Source: Oligoflexia bacterium (GTDB lineage: Bacteria; Bdellovibrionota_G; JALEGL01). From it: a DNA stretch of 64,000 nt. Below the pieces are notes generated by a model, which was given only the letters and a program-made list of their open reading frames with translations, did no database searches and was not told where the DNA came from. This document shows, piece after piece, positions 18,122-25,473 of the stretch. Position numbers and translations under genes: made by a program. The DNA lies in contig DAOLES010000007.1 of the NCBI GenBank assembly GCA_035326705.1, positions 24,891 through 88,890 of the forward strand, in the 5' to 3' direction. The stretch's first letter is position 1. Every line of letters begins with the position of its first letter.

Positions 18122-19039
18122 ATGAAAAAACCTGCTGGATTACTAAAAAAAGATCGTGTGTATATGGTTGCCTGTAGCAGCCCATTTGATCAACAAAACT
18201 TTAAAAACGCCAAACAGTATCTGTCTGACGCTGGATTAAAAGTCACTTATGCTAGGAGCGTTTTTGCTAAACGTCACTATTTGGCCGGGACAGACAAACA
18301 ACGTTTGCAAGGCATGCAGCAAGCCTTAAAAGATAAAAAAGCCAAAGCCTTGTTTTTTGCCAGAGGCGGTTATGGATGTACAAGGATTTTGCCCTTTACA
18401 ATTGATCAGGCGTGGCCAGATAAAATTATTATGGGTTTGAGTGATGTGACCCCTTTATTAAATTGGTACGCGCTGAAAAAAAAATGTCAGACCATCCACG
18501 GACCGGTTTTATGTGGAGAACAATTTCATAGTTTAAATTTAAGACAAAAAAATCATATACTGGGATTGCTTTCTTACCCCGGAAAGAAACAAATTTTACA
18601 GATTGAAAGAGATTACAAAGTTCACAAAGTTAAAAGCGGCAAAGCAAGAATTTTGGGGGGTAATTTAAGTATGTTGTGCAGTTCAGTGGGTACTAGCTAT
18701 GCAGTGAAACCTAAAAATGCATTTCTCTTTTTAGAAGAGGTGAATGAGCCAGCTTACAAAGTGGATAGAATGTTGACACAGTTGTTTCAGACTGGGTTTT
18801 TAAATGAATGTAAAGCTGTATTTTTAGGGGATTTTACAGATCTTAACGGTGATTTTCATGCCAATGCTTGGTTATTGGCTTTGATTCAGGACTTAATGAA
18901 AAAACAAAAGATTAATATACCTATTGTGTATGGCTTAAAAAGTGGACACGTCCATGCCGATATTTTATGGCCAATTGGTGGATGGGTAGAGATTGCAAAA
19001 AATGGTAAACAAATAGTTATAGATTGTTTGGTGCAATGA
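18122..19039 (+). CDS. ldcA: LD-carboxypeptidase (peptidase family S66)
   Basis: A 305-residue cytoplasmic serine peptidase that removes the terminal D-alanine from murein tetrapeptides during recycling. Family landmarks: FFARGGYGCTRILP (oxyanion region, about residue 78), MGLSDVTPLLNW with nucleophilic Ser about residue 107, FLEEVNEPAYKVDRML with catalytic Glu about 208, and GLKSGHVHADILWPIG with catalytic His about 280. Length and motif order fit LdcA. The next gene starts two bases after its stop, and mpl follows in the same direction, giving a murein-recycling cluster. Confidence 0.9.
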   Translation: MKKPAGLLKKDRVYMVACSSPFDQQNFKNAKQYLSDAGLKVTYARSVFAKRHYLAGTDKQRLQGMQQALKDKKAKALFFARGGYGCTRILPFTIDQAWPDKIIMGLSDVTPLLNWYALKKKCQTIHGPVLCGEQFHSLNLRQKNHILGLLSYPGKKQILQIERDYKVHKVKSGKARILGGNLSMLCSSVGTSYAVKPKNAFLFLEEVNEPAYKVDRMLTQLFQTGFLNECKAVFLGDFTDLNGDFHANAWLLALIQDLMKKQKINIPIVYGLKSGHVHADILWPIGGWVEIAKNGKQIVIDCLVQ

Positions 19040-19040
19040 T

Positions 19041-20075
19041 ATGCAAACTGTAATTAAACGGGTTGATCAAGCAATTGCTGAGCATTTGTGTACGGCATGT
19101 GCGGTGGCTATTTTTGATCAGTATAAGGCTGAACAATATTATTTTGGCTATCACAGCCAAGATAAAATTCATCGTACCAGTCAAGAGAGTATATTTGATT
19201 TGGCTTCACTGACCAAAGTGTTAGCCACGGGATCTTTTTTAGCAGAGTTGATTGAAAAAAAAATTATACGTCCAGATCAAAAATTCAACTTTGATAATAA
19301 AGAACAGTTTTATTATTTACAAGATTTGATGACGCACCAAGCGGGCTTTGTGGCGTGGTTAAATTTTAAAGTTTTGTGTAGCGGGGATGTAAGTCTACTG
19401 AAAAAAGTTGTAGCAGAACTGCGTCCAGAATTTGAAGCCGGTAAAAAAAGTATTTACTCAGATGTTGGTTTTGTTGTGATGATGCATTTATTGGAACAAA
19501 GTTTAGGACAAAGTTGGCAAAAACTCATACAAAATTTTTTATGCTCTCAGCCTGATTTTTCAAATTTATTTTTTGCTCAAAGTAATGATAAAGTAGAAAA
19601 AACTACTCTGAACTTTGTTGCAACTGAAAATTATTCACATCGCCCTAGCTTAGGTTATGTCAATGATGAAAACTGTTATTTTATGGGAGGGATCAGCAGC
19701 CATGCCGGATTGTTTGGAACGCTTCCAGCCTGCATCAAAGCTGGGCAAGCTTGGTTAAAAGCTATCAAAGGCAATTCAGATTGGTTGAGTGAAGAAACAG
19801 CCAAGATGATGACATCTCCCATAACTGCTCAAGATGGAACAGTTAGAGCCATGTGTTGGGATAAACCTAGTAATCAAGGACACGGATCAACCGCAGGAAA
19901 ATATATTTCAAGTCAGGGTTTTGGCCATCTTGGCTATACAGGAACCTCTATTTGGATTGATCCTGAAAAAAATCAAGGCGTAATTATCTTAGCCAACAGA
20001 GTACACCCCAAAGATGATCATGTAGATGAATTCCGACAATTTAGAAAAGACATGCACAATATGATATGGGCATAA
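19041..20075 (+). CDS. Serine beta-lactamase-like / esterase (family S12) protein
   Basis: 344 residues with the penicillin-binding serine hydrolase fold. SxxK is DLASLTKV (Ser about residue 56, Lys 59), the second motif is YSDVGF (YxN position occupied by YSD), and the third is GHLGYTGTSIW (KTG/HTG equivalent). No signal peptide is evident, so it may act in the cytoplasm on recycled muropeptides or esters. This fits its coupling to ldcA, although the substrate is unknown. The 3' end of the gene is unusual: its last 31 bases (20044-20074) recur at 20209-20239, flanking a palindromic repeat. Confidence 0.8.
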   Translation: MQTVIKRVDQAIAEHLCTACAVAIFDQYKAEQYYFGYHSQDKIHRTSQESIFDLASLTKVLATGSFLAELIEKKIIRPDQKFNFDNKEQFYYLQDLMTHQAGFVAWLNFKVLCSGDVSLLKKVVAELRPEFEAGKKSIYSDVGFVVMMHLLEQSLGQSWQKLIQNFLCSQPDFSNLFFAQSNDKVEKTTLNFVATENYSHRPSLGYVNDENCYFMGGISSHAGLFGTLPACIKAGQAWLKAIKGNSDWLSEETAKMMTSPITAQDGTVRAMCWDKPSNQGHGSTAGKYISSQGFGHLGYTGTSIWIDPEKNQGVIILANRVHPKDDHVDEFRQFRKDMHNMIWA

Positions 20076-20239
20076 AATTAAAATAAAGACGAGATTTTAA
20101 ATTGAAGTCAACCCGGGTGGGATGAATTGGACAAAAACGACGTTTTTTGTCCAAGAAGGGGGGAGAGAATCCCCCCTTGAGAAACAAAAAGTAAAGAGCG
20201 AAGCGGGTGAAAAGACATACACAATATGATATGGGCATA
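20044..20239. repeat. 31-bp direct repeats duplicating a gene 3' end around a palindromic element
   Basis: Bases 20044-20074 (end of the S12 hydrolase gene) and 20209-20239 are identical at 30 of 31 positions, and weaker similarity runs on for about 18 more bases. Between them lies copy 1 of the palindromic family. The arrangement looks like a long target duplication or a recombination product with the element in the middle. Offset is 165 bases. Confidence 0.9.
20088..20180 (+). repeat. Palindromic repeat family A, copy 1
   Basis: Order of parts: GACGAGATTTTA, GTCAACC, GGGTGGGATGAA, an 11-bp perfect stem (TTGGACAAAAA / TTTTTGTCCAA, loop 20138-20143), AAG, then AAGGGGGG / CCCCCCTT (20156-20178). 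Five further copies in the window share this order while the stem sequence differs. The region holds no credible gene. Confidence 0.88.
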
Positions 20240-20262
20240 GAGCTAGATTGAAGTAGGGTATT

Positions 20263-20320
20263 TTTTATGGACGTTTGGCAGATCGGGCTTATGCCCTCAA
20301 GGTCTGCATATACCATAAAA
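20263..20320. other. Nested stem-loop upstream of mpl
   Basis: Three concentric stems: TTTTATGG / CCATAAAA outside, GCAGA / TCTGC in the middle, GGGC / GCCC inside with a TTAT loop. It sits 58 bases before the mpl start and may be a leader RNA structure, or part of another repeat. With family A copy 1 it fills the 302-base gap before mpl. Confidence 0.5.
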
Positions 20321-20377
20321 CATAATCTCTATCTTTGTTGCTATGGCTAAAAAAGATTGAACTGTAAGGGAATAGGA

Positions 20378-21790
20378 ATGGAAAATAAAACGGTATATTT
20401 GATGGGTATTGGCGGTATGGGTATGGTGGCTTTGGCGGGTTTATTTAAAGCCAAAGGCTGGCAAGTGACCGGTTCTGATAAAGGAGAAATTTATCCACCG
20501 GCTAGTACAGAGCTTGAACATTTGAGCATAAAAGCTATTGCTGGTTATGATGCTAAAAATATTACAAAAGATTTAGATTTGGTGATTGTGGGAAATGTGA
20601 TCAGCAAAGGGCATCCTGAGTATGAGCGTGTTTTAGAACTCAAGATTCCTTATACATCCATGGCACAGGCCTTGGGTGAATATTTTGTACAAGACAAATC
20701 TTCGGTGGTGGTTTGCGGTACGCATGGTAAAACCACAACAGCATCTTTGATGGCGTATATTCTTAATCAATTGGGTGAAGATCCTGGGTTTTTTATTGGC
20801 GGTATTCCACACCAATTTAAACAAGGCTATCAATTGGGGCAGGGACAATATTTTGTGCTTGAAGGAGATGAGTACGATACCGCTTGTTTTGAAAAAACGC
20901 CCAAGTTTTTGCATTATAAAACCCAGCACTTGTTGTTGACCAGTATAGAATTTGATCATGCAGATATCTATGAATCTTTGGCTCAAATTAAAGATCAATT
21001 TAGAAAATTATTTGAACAAATTTCAGACAACAAAGCCATGGTGGTCTGTGGGGATGATCAAAATATTAGGATGCTGATGCAAGAGTATCCAGACAAACAG
21101 TTTATTAGCTATGGTGAGAGAGAAAGTAATGATTGGTATGTCAAAGATTACACTTATCAAGGTGACGGGATTTTTTGTTACGAATTTTATAAGCAAGATG
21201 AAAAATTAGCAACAATTAAAACTAAAATGATGGGCAAACATAATGCTATCAATGCTCTAGGCTGTATGGCGCTCTGTGAAACAATGGGCTTAGATCTTCA
21301 AAAAGTGGCACAAGCCATTGGCAGTTTTGAGGGGGTAACCCGTAGACAGCAACACTTATCATCTCATGGCCAAGTGCATATTTATGACGATTTTGCTCAC
21401 CATCCAACGGCGGTGGAAAAAACGCTAGCAGCATTTAAACCCATAGCGCAAAAAAATGGTGGTAAGCTGTGGGCCTTGTTTGAACCGCGTTCCAATACCT
21501 CTAGAAGAAATACTTTTCAAAATGATTGGCCTATAGCATTTAAAGAGGCTGATGTTGTGCTCATGACCAAAGTTTATGAAAAAGCCGATGGGCTAAAAGA
21601 TAAACTGGATGTCCAAAAATTAAAAGAAGACTTACAAGCACAAGGAAAGACAGTGTTTTTGCCGCAAAACAAAGAGGAACTGGTGCAGCTGGTAACAAGC
21701 CATGCAAAAGCAGGAGATACACTTTTGTTTATGTCCAATGGTGATTTTGGCAATGCAAGGGAAGCCGTGGTTGAGCATTATCAGTCCTAG
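20378..21790 (+). CDS. mpl: UDP-N-acetylmuramate:tripeptide ligase Mpl
   Basis: A Mur-ligase of 470 residues that attaches recycled L-Ala-gamma-D-Glu-meso-Dap to UDP-MurNAc, using ATP, in the cytoplasm. Seen: YLMGIGGMGMVALAGL at the N terminus (UDP-binding fold), the ATP loop VVCGTHGKTTTASL (about residue 110), LEGDEYDTACFEK (catalytic metal/Lys region), FDHADIY, and HIYDDFAHHPTAV in the C-terminal domain. MurC differs in the EGDEYD context, and neighbouring ldcA supports recycling. ATG at 20378 has TAAGGGAATAGG upstream, better than the TTG seven codons earlier. Confidence 0.9.
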   Translation: MENKTVYLMGIGGMGMVALAGLFKAKGWQVTGSDKGEIYPPASTELEHLSIKAIAGYDAKNITKDLDLVIVGNVISKGHPEYERVLELKIPYTSMAQALGEYFVQDKSSVVVCGTHGKTTTASLMAYILNQLGEDPGFFIGGIPHQFKQGYQLGQGQYFVLEGDEYDTACFEKTPKFLHYKTQHLLLTSIEFDHADIYESLAQIKDQFRKLFEQISDNKAMVVCGDDQNIRMLMQEYPDKQFISYGERESNDWYVKDYTYQGDGIFCYEFYKQDEKLATIKTKMMGKHNAINALGCMALCETMGLDLQKVAQAIGSFEGVTRRQQHLSSHGQVHIYDDFAHHPTAVEKTLAAFKPIAQKNGGKLWALFEPRSNTSRRNTFQNDWPIAFKEADVVLMTKVYEKADGLKDKLDVQKLKEDLQAQGKTVFLPQNKEELVQLVTSHAKAGDTLLFMSNGDFGNAREAVVEHYQS

Positions 21791-21800
21791 GGAGATATCG

Positions 21801-22133
21801 ATGTTTACAATTTTAGTGGTGGTTAGAAAAAAAGAAAACATCAGCACAGAAGAGTTTCGCAGAGTCTGGAAAGAAGAGTATGGTCCGTTTTATGCTAAAA
21901 TGCCTGAGGTCAAGTCTTATAAACAGTATCATCTTACAGACAGAAGAAAAGATGAAACTGAGGACCCCATTGATGGGGTTGCAATGTTAAGCTTTGATTC
22001 TGAAGAAGCAATGAAAAAAGCGTTTAGCACAGAGCTCTACAAGGAAGCTGCAAAAATTAGAGAAAGTATCATGCGTGAAACGGCTGTGGGGGTGCATGTG
22101 ACTTCCATCGATGAAATCGTAGCAATCGTTTAG
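21801..22133 (+). CDS. EthD-domain (dimeric alpha-beta barrel) protein
   Basis: A 110-residue protein starting at ATG 21801 with GGAG six bases upstream. It begins ten bases after the mpl stop, so co-transcription is likely. The sequence (FTILVVVRKKENISTEEFRR, VWKEEYGPFYAK, then a MLSFDSEEAMKKAF segment) has the beta-alpha-beta pattern of EthD/ferredoxin-like dimeric barrels, usually small oxidative or binding proteins. Function here unknown. Confidence 0.72.
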   Translation: MFTILVVVRKKENISTEEFRRVWKEEYGPFYAKMPEVKSYKQYHLTDRRKDETEDPIDGVAMLSFDSEEAMKKAFSTELYKEAAKIRESIMRETAVGVHVTSIDEIVAIV

Positions 22134-22141
22134 TGCAAAAG

Positions 22142-22172
22142 TACTAAAAGGTAGCCGGTGTACCTTTTAGTA
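22142..22172. terminator. Terminator hairpin between EthD and mreB genes
   Basis: Perfect 12-bp stem TACTAAAAGGTA / TACCTTTTAGTA with a 7-base loop. It lies between convergent genes and is suited to both directions. Confidence 0.75.
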
Positions 22173-22188
22173 TTGTTCATTTAAAACC

Positions 22189-23235
22189 TTAAAATAATCG
22201 TTTATGATTAATCAATAAGTCTTTTAACTCATCAAAACGTTCTAAAACTTTGCCGCTGCCAAGGACCACACAGGATAGAGGGTCTTGCGCTATTTTAGCG
22301 GGTAGACCGGTTTCTTGCTCTATCAGAACATCAATATTTTTAATCAAGGCACCGCCCCCTGTTAACACTATGCCTTTATCATGAATATCAGAAGCAAGCT
22401 CAGGCGGTGTTTTTTCTAAAGCAATTTTAATGGCATCAATGATGGCCCGCACAGGCTCTTGCAAAGTTTCACGAATTTCAGTGGAAGAAAATTTAATCAC
22501 TCTAGGCACACCACGCACCAAATCGCGACCTTTGATTTCTAAATAACTTTCTTCTTCTGAAGGAGCTAGCTCACCCAATTCAATTTTAATGCGCTCAGCT
22601 GTACGCTCACCAATCAGTACAGAGTACTTTCTTTTGGTGTAATTGATGATGGCTTCATCCATTTTATCACCGGCAATGCGTACAGACTTAGCAAACACAA
22701 TGCCGCTTAAAGAAATAACGGCCACTTCAGTTGTGCCGCCACCAATATCCACCACCATATTACCGGAAGCTTCTTTGATGGGCATGTCTGAACCAATGGC
22801 AGCTGCAACGGGTTCCTCAATAAGGTACACTTCTCTAGCACCAGCAGAAAGCGCAGATTCTTCTACCGCTCTGCGTTCTACATCAGTCACACCAGAAGGT
22901 ATGCAAATAATAATTCTGGGTCTAACCAAGCTTTTACGCTGATGGGCTTTTTCTATGAAATATTTGAGCATGGCCTCTGTGGTGGCAAAGTCTGCAATGA
23001 CACCATCTTTAATGGGCCGAATGGTTTCTATGTATTGTGGGGTTCTACCCACCATTTCTTTGGCTTCTTGACCCACAGCAATGACTTCTTTTTGATCAGT
23101 ATCATTGTTTTTAACCGCAACCACAGAAGGCTCATTGATGATGATGCCACGGCCGGGTTGATAAACCAAAATATTGGCTGTTCCTAAATCAATGGCTAAA
23201 TCGGAAGAAAATAAAGCAGCTAAACTTTTAAACAC
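22189..23235 (-). CDS. mreB: Rod shape-determining protein MreB
   Basis: Bacterial actin of 348 residues that polymerises on the inner membrane and guides lateral wall synthesis. The N-terminal FKSLAALFSSDLAIDLGTAN and LVYQPGRGIIINEPSVVAV are diagnostic. VDIGGGTTEVAVISLSGIV is phosphate loop 2, and LTGGGALIKNIDVLIEQETG the adenosine motif. I choose GTG at 23235, which gives the usual MreB start and has GAGGA eight bases upstream; the frame extends to TTG at 23250. No mreC follows on this side, so the mre genes are not a standard cluster here. Confidence 0.93.
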   Translation of the reverse strand: MFKSLAALFSSDLAIDLGTANILVYQPGRGIIINEPSVVAVKNNDTDQKEVIAVGQEAKEMVGRTPQYIETIRPIKDGVIADFATTEAMLKYFIEKAHQRKSLVRPRIIICIPSGVTDVERRAVEESALSAGAREVYLIEEPVAAAIGSDMPIKEASGNMVVDIGGGTTEVAVISLSGIVFAKSVRIAGDKMDEAIINYTKRKYSVLIGERTAERIKIELGELAPSEEESYLEIKGRDLVRGVPRVIKFSSTEIRETLQEPVRAIIDAIKIALEKTPPELASDIHDKGIVLTGGGALIKNIDVLIEQETGLPAKIAQDPLSCVVLGSGKVLERFDELKDLLINHKRLF

Positions 23236-23407
23236 AAGCACATTCCTCAATAAAGTTAATCATTTGCCTAAACTACCACCTATTTCACATACTGTAAAAA
23301 ACAATGCTAGACAACCAAATGCTTATTTTTGTGCAATTATAAAGGGATAGCACCAGCATGAATTTTAAGTATTTGACACTGCTAACGCTCTACATTATTA
23401 GGTTCAT

Positions 23408-24337
23408 ATGCGCGTAGTGGGGAACTGGTGTTTATTATTTACTTTTGTGATGACTTTGACCTATGCAAAAGATGAGACAGATTTATTGGGATATGTTGGT
23501 CAAGCTATGTGTGGAATAAAAGTAGATAGACTGATAGATCCAGATTTAATTCCGTTCAAGCAATTGCAAGAGTTGTTTGATAATAATATGAAAATAACTG
23601 ATCGGGTTACAGTAATAGATGCAAAGCCTTCTTATGCGCAATGCGTGGCAGCTTTACAGGGAAAATGTTTGGCATTAAAAAAAACACTATACACAGCTGC
23701 GTTTAACAATGGACTTATTTTAGGTGAGGCAAAAATTTTTGATTATCATTGTTATGAGAGAGATGAGACCAACGATGATCCTTCACCCTACCTAAAACCT
23801 AGACCATCATATTATCCGAAATTTAATCCTGAAGATTACCATAATCCAAACTTCAGTGATATCCCCTGGAGTGACCCGGCCTATACGCCAAGATATCCAC
23901 GAATAAAAGTGCCTGAGTTTGACTGGGTGATAAACTATATCAAAGACCATTGGCAAGAGTTTACTTTGGGTTTAACCTTGGCCATACTGACGGCAGTTAC
24001 GGTCTATTTTGGAGGCAATGCTTTTTTAGCGTTTATCACCGGAGGCGCTAGCCTCCCTAGTTTGGGTGCAACCGCGCCTATTTTAGCAGCAGTCTTGGTT
24101 GCTATTTTGATGAAACATGGACATTTAAAAAACTTGCCCAGTGATGTTCCAACTGCATCCATTGAGGGTTTAATCTTTGAGATGGATGAAGAGAACAATC
24201 AATTGTGTTTTAGTGGCAGCGTAAATCAACAACAACTAGACCATGCTTGTGTTGATATGAATGAATTGCAAACACTTTATTTTGATATTGTACAACAAAT
24301 GGATGTCAATAAAGATCTTACAGCCAAGGATGAGTAA
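23408..24337 (+). CDS. Secreted/membrane Cys-containing protein, paralogue A
   Basis: 309 residues with a signal peptide (NWCLLFTFVMTLTYA). The mature N-terminal domain has four Cys in the pattern MCGIKV ... YAQCVAALQGKC ... YHCYERDE. A Pro/Tyr-rich linker follows (SPYLKPRPSYYPKF, YTPRYPRIKVPEF), then two hydrophobic helices about residues 190-245 (FTLGLTLAILTAVTVYFGG; ATAPILAAVLVAIL) and a short acidic C-terminal part. The next gene repeats this design. No family recognised. The likely state is an N-terminal domain outside the membrane. Confidence 0.65.
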   Translation: MRVVGNWCLLFTFVMTLTYAKDETDLLGYVGQAMCGIKVDRLIDPDLIPFKQLQELFDNNMKITDRVTVIDAKPSYAQCVAALQGKCLALKKTLYTAAFNNGLILGEAKIFDYHCYERDETNDDPSPYLKPRPSYYPKFNPEDYHNPNFSDIPWSDPAYTPRYPRIKVPEFDWVINYIKDHWQEFTLGLTLAILTAVTVYFGGNAFLAFITGGASLPSLGATAPILAAVLVAILMKHGHLKNLPSDVPTASIEGLIFEMDEENNQLCFSGSVNQQQLDHACVDMNELQTLYFDIVQQMDVNKDLTAKDE

Positions 24338-24418
24338 CTGATGGCCAACAGTAATTACTAGTTAAAAAATATTATGTCTTGACGCAAAAAGTTTAAATCA
24401 AGTAAGTCAAAAAGTAGA

Positions 24419-25456
24419 ATGATCTTGCAAATAAAAGTTAGAGTTTTAAGTCTTATGGTGTTGATTGGAATGAGCTTATTTCAAAATACATATGCGAATA
24501 CGACGACTGCAGGTGGATGGATGGGGCCAGGGACTTGTCATATAAAAGTTAGCAAATTTACGGTCAAAGGTGGCGCAGCAGCAGCAATTAAAAAACATAT
24601 TTGGGACAATGAAGGGCACATTGTTTCAACCGTTCATTGTGTGGTGGCACAAGAATCAAGACAATTGTGTAGAGAGGACTTAGAGTATCACTGTTCTAGC
24701 AAAGCTAGAAGACATTTTCTAAGCTTTGACGGTGACTTTGAGTATTCTCATACCTTTATCAGTGAAGATCAATGCACATACACAGATGAAGGCGAGCCAG
24801 AGTTAGATCCACAAACCAGGCCCAGCGCTATTATTCGTGAATTAAAACCAAGAAATAGAAATCTGTATGAAGACTTTCCTTCTCAGCTGCAGCCAGGTTG
24901 GTTACTGGAAAATTTACCGGATGCTTTATCTGAGTATATTAATTTAGAGCGCTTTACCCAATGGTTTGATGGTTTTGTTGAGGAGGTGTTGCATATTTTG
25001 GATGAGATGAGTCGTGTTGGTGGCTATTGGATGCAGCAGCTATCAGATATACTATGGAAACTTTTGGTTATCTCTGTTGTTGCTGCGGTGGTGTTGATGT
25101 TAACGCCGGCAAGTGCTTTGGCTGGCTTAGCGCAATTGGCAGCCGTGGCCTTGTTAATTATTTCTGTGGCTGGAGCCAGTGGAATAAACTTTGATAAAAA
25201 CAAACTCAATCCAGCATTCAAAGGCGGTCCACAAGCGTTTTTAGGTTTTGAATACATAATAGACAATCAATTGGTAAAAAATAACGATGGGCAAGTTTTG
25301 GGTAGTGTGAGTGTTTCGTATCAACTAGAAGAAAATAATAGAGTCAATCAACACCAAATCTTTTTTAAAGCTGAAAAACACCAAGTTGTATTTAAAATTT
25401 ATAAAAATGGAGAAGCATTCATTAATAAAAGCTGGGCTATAAAAAACCCAGCCTAA
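24419..25456 (+). CDS. Secreted/membrane Cys-containing protein, paralogue B
   Basis: 345 residues with a signal peptide (MVLIGMSLFQNTYANT). N-terminal Cys pattern TCHIKV ... CVVAQESRQLCREDLEYHC mirrors the upstream gene (CGIKV, CVAALQGKC, YHC). It then has a Pro-rich linker, an amphipathic helix (WFDGFVEEVLHILDEM) and two hydrophobic Ala-rich helices (LLVISVVAAVVLMLTPASAL; LAAVALLIISVAGASG). The C-terminal domain is short and beta-like. It lies 81 bases after paralogue A. Function unknown; the pair could form a membrane complex, which is inference. Confidence 0.65.
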   Translation: MILQIKVRVLSLMVLIGMSLFQNTYANTTTAGGWMGPGTCHIKVSKFTVKGGAAAAIKKHIWDNEGHIVSTVHCVVAQESRQLCREDLEYHCSSKARRHFLSFDGDFEYSHTFISEDQCTYTDEGEPELDPQTRPSAIIRELKPRNRNLYEDFPSQLQPGWLLENLPDALSEYINLERFTQWFDGFVEEVLHILDEMSRVGGYWMQQLSDILWKLLVISVVAAVVLMLTPASALAGLAQLAAVALLIISVAGASGINFDKNKLNPAFKGGPQAFLGFEYIIDNQLVKNNDGQVLGSVSVSYQLEENNRVNQHQIFFKAEKHQVVFKIYKNGEAFINKSWAIKNPA

Positions 25457-25473
25457 TTATAGTTTTTAAAATC

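Noticed and set aside
20041..20316. Minus-strand 91-residue open frame
   Set aside because: It lies wholly across the duplicated gene end and palindromic element, contains translated repeats twice and has no ribosome binding site.
23359..23418. 19-codon ORF overlapping the start of paralogue A
   Set aside because: Weak ribosome binding site and no sign of coupling beyond overlap; most likely chance.
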